A stretch of DNA of 64,000 bases, from positions 4,492,715 through 4,556,714 of the forward strand of contig JAJKFL010000006.1 of the NCBI GenBank assembly GCA_021186555.1. The letters are read 5' to 3'. The stretch's first letter is position 1. Every line of letters starts with the position of its first letter. Below the pieces are notes generated by a model that did no database searches, was not told the origin of the DNA, and was given only the letters and a program-made list of their open reading frames with translations. Positions 22,731 to 35,015 of this stretch are shown piece by piece. Origin of the DNA: Reticulitermes speratus. Its lineage: Eukaryota > Arthropoda > Insecta > Blattodea > Rhinotermitidae. The position numbers and the translations under genes were made by a program.

Positions 22731-24430
22731 TTTAATTGTAATTTATTTCAAATTCATACAGATCCAAATACAGGTCAGTTCACAAACCATTGGATATAGG
22801 AAATGTCATAAAATCACAAAAAATGTTCCAATTATTCATTGAAACAAGTCAAAATAAACGTAATAAAAGAAATATATAAAAACACAATCATTACTCACAG
22901 GTAAAAAATAATTACAATTATATTTGAAATATATGCAGACAAAAAAAAAACATTAACAATTCATACAATAGAATTCCTCTAATTTATAAAAACAGTGCGA
23001 AACCAAATATCTTCTTAAAGTTCTCTTAAATATTTTAGGCAACTCTACAAGATCTTGTAGTTCAGAGGGTAATTTATTAAAAATTTTAATACCAGTGAAG
23101 TATGCTCCATTTTGATACAAGGTTAATGAAGAGGTGGGAAGATGAAGATTATCACTTTGTTTGGTCTGTACATTATGCCTGTCATAATTAGTGATAAAAA
23201 GATTTTATTCTTTGAGACAAATAACAAGATTGAGAATATGTATTGAGATTTCAGTGGTAAGATTTCTAACTGTTTAAAGAGATCCCTACAAGAAGTTCTA
23301 TTTCCATGTCCTGTTATTATTCTAACAGCTCTTTTCTGTAATGTAAAGAGTTTTTTACTGTTTGTGGATTGTCCGCAGAATATAATGCCATAAGATAAAA
23401 TAGAATGAAATAAGGAGTAATAAATCATTATAAGAGATGAAAAAGACATATAGGGTTTGGCTGATCTCATCATATAACAAACAATGGTCAATTTCTTCAT
23501 AACATTATCTATATGTAGATTCCAGGATAATGTATTATCTATTACCAAGCCAAGAAATTTAATATGGGGAACTTCAGTAATTACATTATTGTTACAGGGA
23601 ACTATAGTCTCAGTTAATACAGTATTTTTTGTTATAAATTGCATGCAGTGTGTCTCTAGAAAATTAATAGAAAGTAAATTTGATTTAAACCATTTATAAA
23701 CTATTTGAAAGTTTGCACTTAATTTAGAATCTAAGATATCAAGATTTTTATCCGTAACTAATAGGCTGGTATCGTCAGCAAAAAGAATAGGCGTAGCAGA
23801 CCCATTTATGGCTAAGGGGAGATCATTGATATACAGTAAGAATAACAAAGGTCCCAGTACAGAGCCCTGTGGTACACCATGATTAATTTTAGACCAATTC
23901 GATATTAAAGTATAATCAGTTGAGTTATTTTTTAAGTTCACACGCTGATATCTATCCCTTAAGTATTGAGCATATAAGTTTTTGGTTGTTCCTGAAATTC
24001 CATATATTTCCAGTTTGTGAAGAAGAATGTCATGATTGACACAGTCAAAAGCTTTTTCAATGTCACAAAAGATTCCCTTAGCTTTAGATTTATTGTTTAA
24101 AGCAGTAAGAACTTCATTTAATAAAGCATATACAGCATTATCTGTGGACAAATTTTTTTGAAAACCATATTGATTAAGACTAGGGATAGCATGTTTTTTT
24201 AAATGATTCATAAGTCTATTAAACATTACTTTCTCCACAAATTTGGGTAAAGATGTTAACAAGGAAATAGGTCTGTAATTTGACATCAATCATTTGTCCC
24301 CTTTTTTATAAAGGGGTTTTATTACTGAATATTTTAATCTCTCAGGAAATGTACCAGAATGTATAATTTTATTACATATATAATTTAAAGGTGAACTTAT
24401 ATAGGGTGTACTCAGTTTTAAAACCTCAAA
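22731..24430 (-). mobile_element. 5'-truncated non-LTR retrotransposon nested in the older RT fragment
   Basis: TATAAT flanks both ends (22725-22730 and 24431-24436); spacer 3 shows the unfilled site AAATGATTATATAATCC. The 3' end is at the left, with AATTGTAATT-type tail repeats. About 170 bases of its 3' UTR match the small insertion at 44320-44475, so the family has moved at least twice here. Carries the RT ORF at 23123-24289. Confidence 0.88.
23123..24289 (-). pseudogene. Reverse transcriptase (non-LTR), 5'-truncated ORF
   Basis: The 388 open codons begin inside the RT domain at SNYRPISLL. Motifs in order: YGFQKNLSTDNAVY, GIFCDIEKAFDCVNHDIL, HGVPQGSVLGPLLFLLYIND, the catalytic FADDTSLLV, then the thumb/C-terminal region IKFLGLVIDNTLSWNLHID, YGIIFCGQS and LFTLQKRAVRIITG. 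This belongs to the CR1/Jockey-like group of non-LTR enzymes. The endonuclease and 5' half are missing, as is usual for 5'-truncated insertions, and no start or promoter is preserved. Confidence 0.92.
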
Positions 24431-24766
24431 TATAATCCTATTCCCATATAATATGCCCCTTTTTTAATTTTGGTCAAGTTGGTGTTCGGCGGATGCAAAT
24501 TAGCATTACTTCTTGTATTGTAATTATGAATATTCTTGTTCATTTTATATAATTGCATATTATTGAATATATGTTAGCATGGAATATATGTATTGTGAAT
24601 AAAAGGGAAGAATTCCCATTTTTCTAAACAGATCCCTGCATGAATCCTTAGAACCTGAATCTGTCATAATCCTAACTATCTTTTTTTACAGTTTAAAAAT
24701 TTCTATACTATTTTGCAAGTTCCCCTCAAAAATTATGCCATAGTTCATACCTGAATGTGCATAGGC

Positions 24767-25011
24767 AAAATATATCATATAAGTTTTAAAACTTTCGCGG
24801 TGACATGATTCAATATAGTCTTCTCGGGCGCACAGCCGCGTCAATTCGTTTGAATACAAGGTTTCGGGGACTAGCTCCATCCCCATCCTCAGGCAAAACT
24901 GATTTAAATCAGTTTTGCCTGAGGATGGGGACGGAGCTAGTCCCGAAACGTTGTATTCAAACGAATTGACGCGGCTGTGCGCCCGAGAAGACTATATTGA
25001 AAATATATCAT
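24767..25011. mobile_element. Palindromic insertion with 12-bp target duplication
   Basis: AAAATATATCAT at 24767-24778 and 25000-25011 flanks a 221-bp insert. The sister fragments in spacers 2 (about 40908) and 3 (52135-52146) have the site once with no insert. The insert is almost wholly an inverted repeat centred near 24903, with arms running to CTTCTCGGGCGCACAGCCGC and its mirror. The right arm has CTGAGGATG (24919), a GGGAC/GTCCC stem and GAAAC (24945-24949). Confidence 0.9.
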
Positions 25012-25406
25012 TCTTATGGTCTTTTGAGATACTGCAGTTTTAATGGATCTTAGTGCAAAGCATACTGAATTCATTTTAGCCCAGTACAGTTTACTGAAAC
25101 CAATCATATTATGGTGTTTTTAAATTATAGATGCCTGTAACTGGCAAGACTCGATCAAACGTTTCCAGCTGCTCTGGCGTATTTTATAGAAAACACATGC
25201 AAGTGACTTGTCCTTGAAAAAGTGGCTCACCATTTTATAATTATAAGGGGTCCCATAGCATGCCCACATAATCCTTGATGTGATCATCCATATACGATTT
25301 GGTGAAGAGTACAAATTCTAGACCTAATGAGTAATTTGAATTATTTGCTTATGCCCCCAATTAGTTTGTGTAACTGAGAGTGTACTGTAGTTAAATTCTG
25401 TGAATA

Positions 25407-28400
25407 ATGTTTTCAGAACTGTCAGCAATGGCTAGTGAAGGCGATAAGTTGGATGTCATAATATTTGGTGCAACAGGCTTTACAGGCAAGGTTGCTGTGT
25501 ATGAAATAGTCAAGTTAGCCAAGGAGAAGAGTATCACATGGGGTATTTCTGGAAGGAATAGAAATAAGTTGGATAATGTACTGAAGGAAGTTGAAGAAAA
25601 AACAGGTAACTACTTAGGCCAAGCTAATGTAGATAGTTTCAATACTTCTTTTCCTTCAAAATCTTCATGGTTCTTAATTAATTAACACTTCAAAGTACTG
25701 CTGTTTCCTTAACTAAGAGAGTATTTGTGAGTCAACATTCTAATATAATCTTAATATATACCTTATATTTTGTACATTCCTTCTTCGGAAGTGGTGCAGA
25801 ATTTAGGTCATATTACAGCAGGATTGCCAAAGCAAAATGAAAACTCAAGTCTTGGCTGTCAGTATACATAAGGAAACACAAATTGAATTCCACCAAAGTT
25901 GAGGTTTTGTATTAGTGACAAATCACATTCAACAACATAAATATGAGCCAGTGTATTCCAACAAGTCTGGGAAGACGTAAGTTACTGACACCTTTGTTTA
26001 TTATGGTTTCCTGCATATCTGACAACAATAACAGGGCACAAGTGAGGGTATGTATGATGGTTATACTGGCATGGTCACAAATATATATAGCTTCTGTTTG
26101 AACAGTAGCCACATTTCAAGTAGCTTGGAATAAGGAACTGTAAAACAGTGTGGTAGTAGAACCTGCTGTACCTTAGTTATGTTCATTTGTGATGGTGTGT
26201 GTGTCCATGGTTTGAGAGTAGCTCTGCCTGGAATCTGAACAGAGGATGTTTTCTTTATCTTTATTCTATTCAACCCGTGAAGGTTGTAGAGCCAGATTTT
26301 GAAATGTACAGCTCTAAAATACTGGGATGGTAACTTCTTGTCTATATATTTTTTATGTATGGTATATTTAATGGCATTGTCAGTAGCTCAGACCAGGGCT
26401 GCACAAATCCTGAGTACTGGACCACCAGATAAAAGAGAGGTTCACAGGCCTCCCCAGAAGTGTGATTTCACAATATGGAAGTTGCTTCATGTCACCCATC
26501 TGGCACCTAGAATTTAAAGGTGCCTCCTAGATTCTTGGAAATTTGTGGACCCCTGGCTCAAACTGTGTAGTATTGCAGGGTAGGATGATTGGTGAATATT
26601 GAATTAGAAAGACTGTGGAAGGAGGAGTCATGGCCTGATTTCAGATTCTGTAGCGTTATTGCTTTATCTGACACTTATTGGCTGCCATTTTCTGTTTGCC
26701 CATTTGTCATATTAATGTCTCCCACTCTGATGACCACCCCCACGAGTCAGAGCAGTGGCCAAAATTGACATGACAGTTCCCAGATATAATAATGACCATG
26801 TACTGCAGCATTTACTTGGAGGGACTGAAAAAATGCAGAAGACCTCAGCCAGGATGTCTGGTCTGTGAGTCAGAATATAACCTGGGACCTCTTGAATATG
26901 AAGCAAGAATGGTACTCACTTGACCGTGATATACAGTGGGCTTCTTGTCATTTACATGTTGTGGTATGAATTCAAATGAATTTAAATGCACTGAACATAC
27001 ATGTGTTACCATGAAATGTGTGAATTTACAGGTGCAGACCTTGCTGCAATCAGAGTTGTAGTGGCAGATGTGGAAGATGAATCATCTCTTCAGGAGATGG
27101 CATCTAAAGCTCGTGTTGTGGTTAATTGTGCTGGTCCATACAGATTCTATGGAGAGCCTGTTGTGCGTGCATGTATAGCAAGTGGGGCTCATCATCTGGA
27201 TGTGAATGGTGAGCCTCAGGTGAGCAGACTAGGCAGGCACTGGTTATTCTTAATATCTGTATATTAATACTTCCTGTAGATGTGTCTTGCTTCATATCCA
27301 TACTAAAATCAATTTCATCTGTTACAACATAGTGGGACCTGGTCAGTCTCTTCATAGATCTCTGCAGGCTTTAGATTCAGGAGGTTTTTGAATCAATTGT
27401 CACACCTGTTTATAAATGCTTTTTTATGCAATGAATAGCTGGGTAGCTTCCAGATGCTGTTAAATTTGAAAATTAATAAAGTTGAAGGACATCGTAGCCA
27501 CTACTAAAAGGAAGGAATTGTGTGCACCCAAAGCAGCAGCTTGCAGAGCATTCAGATAGGAGTGGTTCTGAACAAGGCTTATTACATTCATATTGACAGG
27601 GAGGTTACTGTGAGTAATTTTGAGGTAATTGACACATTAATGTATGAGGCTAATGTTGTTGAAGAGGTTGAGAGGGTTATTGGTGACAGAGGTGTAAAAT
27701 GGGAGGACATGTGAAACTGTAGCAAGCAGCATTTGGGCATTGGTGGGTTTGGGCTGTAGGTTGTAGCATAAGACAGAAATGACAGTTTTGGAAGTTTTGG
27801 ACCATATTTCAATAATGAATTCTGTGGAATATGGTAACTCAGTTTGAACAATTCTTATAAATACACAGAGCCAAGCTGTATGCAGAACAGTTGATAAAAC
27901 TGGGGGATGTGGGGTCCTTCAGTATGGAGGCGTGCTGTACAGATGCTGGTGATAGTTAAATGTGGAGCTTTGGTGGAGTGATAGTTGGCAGGGGACAAGC
28001 GAAGCATGCAGAGTAAAACCTGCTGCCATGGTACTTTGGCACAGCTTGCTGACAGACTAAGTGGACGCTGAAGAAAAGAATGTCAAGTAGAAAGAAAGAA
28101 CAGAACATAGTGCATTGGATACAGGTTATGTGTTCGTTTCACAAGAAATTGTGTTTCAGCACAGCTTTATTGTACTGTTGTAATATTATGATTTAATGCA
28201 ACTGTTACAGTTCATGGAGAAGATGCAGTTGGACTATCACAAGGCAGCTGAGGAGAAGGGAGTGTATGCTATAAGTTCTTGTGGGTTTGGCAGTGTTCCG
28301 GCTGATCTTGGGACAGTATTTCTGATGAACAAATTTCAAGGTTTGTCATTAAAGATTCCATTGCTACTGTAGCATTTGTTATTCATTTACTGGTTGAGTT

Positions 28401-31400
28401 AGACCACCTGATACAACATATTTGAATGTCTGTTAAAAAAGATTTGATTTATCCGATACAGCACCAATGAACTTTCCCTGTCTTTACACTATTAAGTACA
28501 TATACTGTTAAACTTTCATCTATTAGAGGTATACAATTTGTTAACGAGATGAGCAGTTATTGGCTTCTTAATACAGACACTGTCCATGAATTTAGATTGA
28601 TGGGTGGGTGTATGGTACTTGATTGGTTGTTTGATTAGTTACATTTGCTTATGGTAAGTGTGTTGCTTTATTTTGCAGGAGATTTGAACTCTGTGGAGAC
28701 TTACCTTGACTTAGAATCTACTGTACCTTCAAAGGTAAAGTGCTGCATAAGTGCATATTTGGAATATGTGTATCATATCTATAACTTAGTAATCATTGAG
28801 CACCATAATTGTAAGGTGTATATATTACTGTAATTATTTTAGGGTGCACTGGGGCACTATGGTACCTGGGAGTCGGTAGTATATGGTAGAGCCCATCACA
28901 ATGAACTACAATCAATTCGTCAGAAGCTGTTTGCTGATCGCTTACCTGTGTTTACCCCCAACTTGAAACAAAGGTATGTGTTTTAACCTTATTTATGTGT
29001 GTTCTTCTTGCATTTGGATGATTATGTTGCTGCTGCTGTTTTCATCATCGCCATCATAAAAACTTATTGTCTTGAACTTTGTAAGTGGTAATATAGTGTC
29101 AGCAGTGAGTGGGGGTTGAGGAGATGATACACTAAGTGGAACTACAGTGCTCAGAAAATGTACTGTGTAGTTCTGATGAAATGTTCCCTGTAGACTGACG
29201 CATGTCAAGTTTCTTCTTTAATTTAAGAGAGCAGAAGTGAATCAAGTGCCGTACTTGAGATACTTTGATGGTTTATTTGAATTTTTAATTACCCAGTTAA
29301 CACTAGTGATTGAAATATATGTATTTCTCACTTCTGGTCATTCGAGTGGATTTATTTATATAATTCATTGTGTTCTGCTGTGGAGTATGTATTACATTTA
29401 TGTAAAATGCCATTTGATTGCAGTATGCCATGGCAGATTCACTATAAAATATTTTGTTTGTACAGATTCTTGTTTCGTGCCAACAAAATTAAAATATCGT
29501 AGAGTGAGGTAAGTTTGTAAGTAAATAAAGGTGACTGTGACATGCTTAAAACATACATAGACTTTCTTACAGTGTATGGTGATATTTCAGATATCTGTTC
29601 AAAAATGAGCATGTTGGTGGATGGTGCGTACCATTCCCTGGCTCCGACAGATCTGTGATGTTACGTTCACAGAGATACTTCTTTGAACATGAAAAACTAC
29701 GTCCTGCCCAGGTTCAGTCATACGTTGTCTTCAAGTCAGTTTTCTCTGTGCTTGTTGTTGGCATTTTTGCACTCATCTTTCTTTTGCTTTCGAAGTTCCA
29801 GTTTGGAAGAAAGTTGTTGCTTAAGGTAAGGTGACATCATTTAATTCATAGTAGTTCATGAATAAACGTGCTAGCTTGCATTGAACAATGGGAAATTCAA
29901 TTTCCATATCTGCCACATCAGCCAAGTCTAGGTTTTTTTTGTGTTGGAAAAGAGTTGTGTACACTGTTGAAAACTTTTATCTGTTACAGTCTGTATTCTC
30001 GATCAGGCTTTAGTGTTACCAACCGTAGGCAACAATCATTGAATGTTGTGTCACCAGTTGGATACTGTTTGCCAGACATTTCTCCACAAGAGAGACGACA
30101 AATGCGAAAAGATTTTATACACCCGTCAGCTTTGTCAGTTCATTCATCATGAATAGACAGACACTTGAGTTTGTTTAGCACTGGTGTTTGATGAAAGTAG
30201 CTCCGCCAGACTGAATTTTGATATATAATGGAGAATGATTCCAATCTTCTGGGGTATGATCTGATAAAGTGAATATCAGTGTACATGCAGAATTACACAG
30301 TAATGACACATTTTCAGGCTTATCCATTTGAGAATTATCCTACCTAATAAGCCTTATTTGTTGTATTTTTTCAAAAACATTGTAAGAAGGTTTTACTGTA
30401 TATATAGGAGTAACAGACGAACTGATAGGTTGGTATGTGAAATGGCAGTAGATACATGTACCTGCAATTGCCGAAAGAACTGAAATTCATTTCATTCTTG
30501 GAGGGCTTATGAAAAACATGGAGACAGTAGTGCAGGTAGCTCATAACTGGCCTGGGTTCAAACTGTCATATTTGTGAGTTCACCATGTTGTGGGTGTGTT
30601 GACATCTATGGCTGTTTGCCTTATAATAAAAGACAAACAAATTACGTATGTATCTGAAACGAAGTTCCTGGGAGTATGGCTTGATAAAAATTTGACATGG
30701 GATCTTCATATAGATAAACTATTATGCAAATTGAGTAAACTTTGCTTTGCACTTAGGACATCTAGGAATTTGATAGATGACAATGTTGCTAGAATTATGT
30801 ATTTTGCATACTTTTATCCAGTTTTGAGATATGGAATTTTATTTTGGGGTATCTCTAAGAATTATAAAAGGGTTTTTATCTTACAAAAGAGAGCAATAAG
30901 AATCCTAGTAAATGTATCAAGAACTACTAGCTGTAAACCTTTATTTCGGGCATTGAAGATCATGACATTGCCATGTATTTATATTTATGAAATTCTTCTG
31001 CAGTTTAGAATGTATTAGAATAACTTTAAACAAACTCTATGATCCTTTTACATGATACAAGACAAAAATTGGATTTGTTTATAACAGGTCATAATACTAA
31101 ATTGTTCGAAAAAAGCACAACTTATAGTGGTATCCATATTTATAACAGATTGGCAAAGGAAATTAAAAGTACTAAAACTTTGACAAAATTTAAAAAGAAA
31201 GTTATTGACTTTCTGATTGGAGAGTGGTTTTATTCAGTAGAAGAATTTCTTAACTATTGAAAGTGTTTGTATGGGATGTTCAACACTTGTATTTCTATAA
31301 GTATTATGTTTACACTGTCATGAATTATATATCCCCTCATAACCACTTACGATGACTTATGAATGGCGGTGATGAATGAATGATAAATACATGTATTTTA

Positions 31401-34400
31401 TTGTTCTATTGGTAAGGTAGCATATCATATATTTTAAGGATTTTGTACTGTAATAAATGTGTTGGAATGTATGTGAAATATTATAAGACTTGTCCAAATG
31501 CTACATTTGTAACAATATGGATGTGAATAAATTGAATTGAATTGAATTTGTAGCCTGAAATAGATAATCATGTGTTCGTAATAGTAGAAAAACTTAGAGA
31601 AAAATTCAGTTTGCTGGGTTTCTGTGGTTAGTGATAAAAGAGCATCTGTATTGTCTTTGTTATTGATGTGTTTCTAGTATCCGCGTGTGTTCAGTGGTGG
31701 ATTATTGTCTCATGAGGGTCCATCTGAGGAGGAAATGGAAACGTCATATATGAACCTGACACTGTTTGGGGAAGGCTGGAAAGAGAAATTAACAGAACCA
31801 ACAGACCAGCATGATTCTCCTCCAAACAAACATATTGTTGTGAAAGTAGGTGCTTCTTTATGTACTTCACATTTGGTTCAGTATTCTCATAGTTACACCT
31901 TATGCCGACTTCCCACCAATACCAGATGCACTTTTCTTTCTTCCTAGTCCTTCTTCATGTAAAGCCAAGAATCTCAACTTTAAAATTACAAAGCTAAAGG
32001 GCATTAATTTTAAATCAATTAATGTTTTGTGTTATCTTTAAGTCTCCGTGCAATAGGTGCCATTTTATTTCTATTTCCACGTATTTAGGTGACATATCCA
32101 AAATTAAGATATAATGTTGACATATTAATACAGTAAGATTTCTTTTGATGATACCCACGTCAAGTGATTAGATCACCCAGCGTTCCAGAGAGAGTTCCAT
32201 CTATTGGCTAGCTTCATATCATGAGCTCCACCGTGGTGCAAATATATAATCTGGGCAGGCTGGGTTTCCTATCATAGCAGAACACTGATAATAGAGACAG
32301 AATTGGTATAAGAAAAGTCATTGGATTTGAGCCCTATGAAGCAGGTACCAAACCAAGAAGTGTAATGGAATTCTGTTGCCACCAAAGCTTCAACGCATAA
32401 GGTTAATAATAGTTGTACTTTAATTTTTGCTGCCTGAAGACAGAAGGGGATCTTCTGAAGCATGGGCGAAGCAATTGTGCAGTTCGTAGTATGTCTCTTG
32501 AGTGGTAGTATATAGTAACACATGTAGGTGTAAATATGACATACCACTGTGTTACTGTGATCAGGAGAGGATTGATGTGTTGTTTAATAAGATCTGCGCT
32601 CTTCTGGGATATTACCTGCATCTTATGGTAATTGTTTATCGACGTTTCGGGACAACGTATCAGTCCCATCTTCACGGGTGAAGATGGGACCAATACATTG
32701 TCCCGTAACGTCTGTAAACCATTACCACACAAAGCCACGTAATATCCCAGGGGAATGTAGATCTCATCAACATCGCGGTGGAAGCCTGAAATCAGTGTTG
32801 TTTAATAATTCAACTGGTTTTGACTAATGAGGTTTGTTCTCATGATGAAGTTAGTCTCGTATGTAGTACTTTCTAGTGTGAACATTATTTCTTTGTTCTC
32901 AGGTATCTGGTGAGGATGCAAGTTATGGAATGACCTGTACAATCCTTCTACTCGCAGCAGTTACCGTCTTGAGGGAGAGTGACAAGATGCCTGGCAGGTA
33001 CTTCCCAACAGTACACATTACCTAGCAACATTGTGGTACTAGGACAGACTACAGAATATTCACTGTGTTGTGTGCATGAGCTCAACAGTTGTCATGGGAG
33101 TTCTGGCACTTACAAAGCCTGCATCCATTTGGAATTTAGAGTGTGCTTATTCTCAGCAGCTCAGTTTACATATCTTCATAGAAGGGTGTTGAAGTGCCAA
33201 TCTCCAGCACCTTAAAGTAGGCCCTGCAACTTTCAGAAATACTTTCTGACACATGATAGAGCTGTTGTCTCGGTTAGCAGTTTCTCTTTGAACACTGTCT
33301 TTAAATTCTTGGTAAGAATATGGATTACGTACCTCAACTACTTTTCAGTGTCCCCCGAGTTAATAATCAAATGAGTTTAAATCGGGATATAGGAGGCCCC
33401 AGTCTGCAAGTTATTCATCACTGACTGAATGCCTTTTCTAGGTCAGTTGTTGAGAAATTTGCTTTTATATAGATAAAAAGGAAAAGCCTTGGTGCATCAC
33501 TTAACTTATTCGATGTGCATTTATGATGAAACATGTTTGATTTTCCTGTGATGTACAAATGTTAGGGTAAGACGTCTGTGACTGAGTAACATTTCAACTG
33601 TCATTAACATCAAGAGTTAAGAGCTTATTCCGTTTTGTTAATACAGTTTAAACATAACAGCATTACATTTTTGAATTTTTTCATTTCATGAGAACACTTA
33701 TGGAAACCCTTACCATTGAATCAGTAGTATAATGCAACACATTGACATTCAGAGAATTGTAGAAGATATGGTAGAATTATACTATGTATTGTGTGTAATA
33801 TGTGTGGGATATATTGTGGAACGTCTTCAAAGTCAGAGCGGTTCAAAAGTTGTGACGAGCTGCTTAAAAAAAGGCAGAACTTAAATAGAATGTTATGGAA
33901 CATTCTGATGTAAAATTTCATGTTTTGTTGTTTAGTTGTGTCACGTATTGTAGCTGTTGCAGTGTTATGTGCTCATCGCAGTTTTCACCTTCAGATCACT
34001 GCAGTGTGTGCCAGAATGTTGGAAAGAGCTGGATTACATGATTCAATTAAATCGCAAAAGCTGAAATTTTGTAATAGGCACACAAAAGCATGACAACAAG
34101 TATATGTACATATTGAAGGTCGAACATAAAAATGTAAAATTCACACAGGTAGTGATACTTGCACGATACTTTTTACTCATGATAAAATAAAGGAAATAGA
34201 TGCTGGCATCTCCGTGCAGGGTCACAGGTAACTGTGAAATTCTTAGTGGATAAACTGGCACTAGAGTAAGTTTTTTTCCGTTTCTTCCGTTTTTGCCTGT
34301 TAATCATTATCCAATCACTGCTACATACTACCCTTTCACCACCTGTTGAGATGTGCGATGTCCCTGAGCAGGGAGCACATTTTTCACATCTTAGGTATTT

Positions 34401-34604
34401 AAGATGGGAGCTTCACCTCTGACCTGTCACTTGGCTGGACACAGATTGAAGAAGTTAAGCTTTAAGTGTGGTAAAATAATGTTTGATTTATTTTGCAGAG
34501 GTGGAGTGTACACTCCAGGGGTTGCATTTGGAAGAACATCCCTTCTTGAAGAACTAGATAAGCATGGCGCTAAATTTGAAGTTCTCTCCTTAAAAGAGAA
34601 TTAG
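25407..34604 (+). CDS. SCCPDH-like oxidoreductase, copy 2 (only copy with a fully open frame)
   Basis: Nine exons: 25407-25605, 27032-27219, 28211-28340, 28679-28734, 28843-28973, 29591-29825, 31678-31845, 32903-32997, 34499-34604. They join in frame to 435 aa, close to vertebrate SCCPDH. The Rossmann nucleotide-binding motif GATGFTG is at residues 21-27, NCAGPYRFYG at 98-107, a hydrophobic, probably membrane-inserted segment at about 284-301, and the C-terminal block GGVYTPGVAFG ends the protein. The family is membrane or lipid-droplet associated in vertebrates; no substrate is established. Met8 has the better context (GCAATGG) and fits the family N-terminus, so translation may begin there. 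Odd points: GFGS at 154-157 where the other copies encode GFDS, DVNGEP instead of DVSGEP, and a LINE between the stop and the conserved AATAAA. Intron 6 hosts an RT fragment, intron 7 a palindrome. Confidence 0.9.
29835..30285 (+). other. Intron 6 cassette of copy 2 with open exon-like ORF
   Basis: After CTGTTACAG at about 29981-29989 an open stretch encodes a peptide running SRSGFSVTNRRQQSLN, later LPDISPQERRQMRKDF, to HSS and a TGA (30150-30152). It has an acceptor-like start and a terminal-exon-like end. Joined directly to SCCPDH exon 6 it would be out of frame. It may be a fragment of another gene or a chance ORF. I do not recognise it. Confidence 0.4.
30624..31546 (+). mobile_element. 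5'-truncated non-LTR retrotransposon in intron 6 of copy 2
   Basis: The other copies read GTTTGCCTTATTTGTAGCC without a break; here about 920 bp is inserted. It encodes only the RT C-terminus (ETKFLGVWLDKNLTWDLHIDK, RYGILFWGIS, FILQKRAIRILVN; stop at 31016-31018), then a frame change and GIHIYNRLAKEIK to VEEFLNY (stop 31258-31260). The 3' end is a short (ATTGA)n tail, the same kind of tail as the LINE ending at 38873. Confidence 0.9.
32577..32808. mobile_element. Palindromic insertion with 14-bp target duplication, intron 7 of copy 2
   Basis: GTGTTGTTTAATAA at 32577-32590 and 32795-32808 flanks a 204-bp palindrome. Near the centre: TGAAGATGGGAC (32679-32690), loop, GTCCC (32700-32704), then GTAAC. 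The mirrored strand of the left arm keeps GAAAC. Copy 4 is the empty site. Confidence 0.88.
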
Positions 34605-35015
34605 AGATGTTGATGGCTGCAACTTCTGTTATACGTCCCCGGTTCTTACAAGTACTTAATCAAAGCTTAAAGATGTTGCATTTATTATAAATTTAATGTG
34701 TGTTTAATAACTTACAGGTGTATAGTTAAATAACAAATACGCTTATTAAACAGATTGCATATATTATGTTTTAAGTGTTTAATAACAACAGGTCTATGGA
34801 TAGGCAACCTTGCCTGATCATTTTGATGTAACTTTATTTTTCTACCATACTGAATTTCGAGAAACAGAGGCTATTTTTGCTGTCTTTTAAGACTGAAATG
34901 TGTCTGGTGCATGCATGTGGTAATTACTCATTTAAAAGGGTAATTAATGGTACTGAATTCTGTAGCCACCTCCTCTTTTCTTGAATATAATTAAATAGAG
35001 GTAAGATATGTATGT

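Larger units (their letters stand above)
22356..25080 (-). mobile_element. Older non-LTR RT fragment in spacer 1, with two nested insertions
   Basis: Orthologous fragments stand uninterrupted in spacer 2 (40206-40980) and spacer 3 (51425-52219); none precedes copy 1. On the - strand it encodes an RT C-terminal region (MNSVCFALRSIK type, HSGMNYGIIF, CRDLFRKMGILP). In this spacer it is split by a younger RT element at 22731-24430 and by a palindrome at 24779-24999. Confidence 0.85.
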
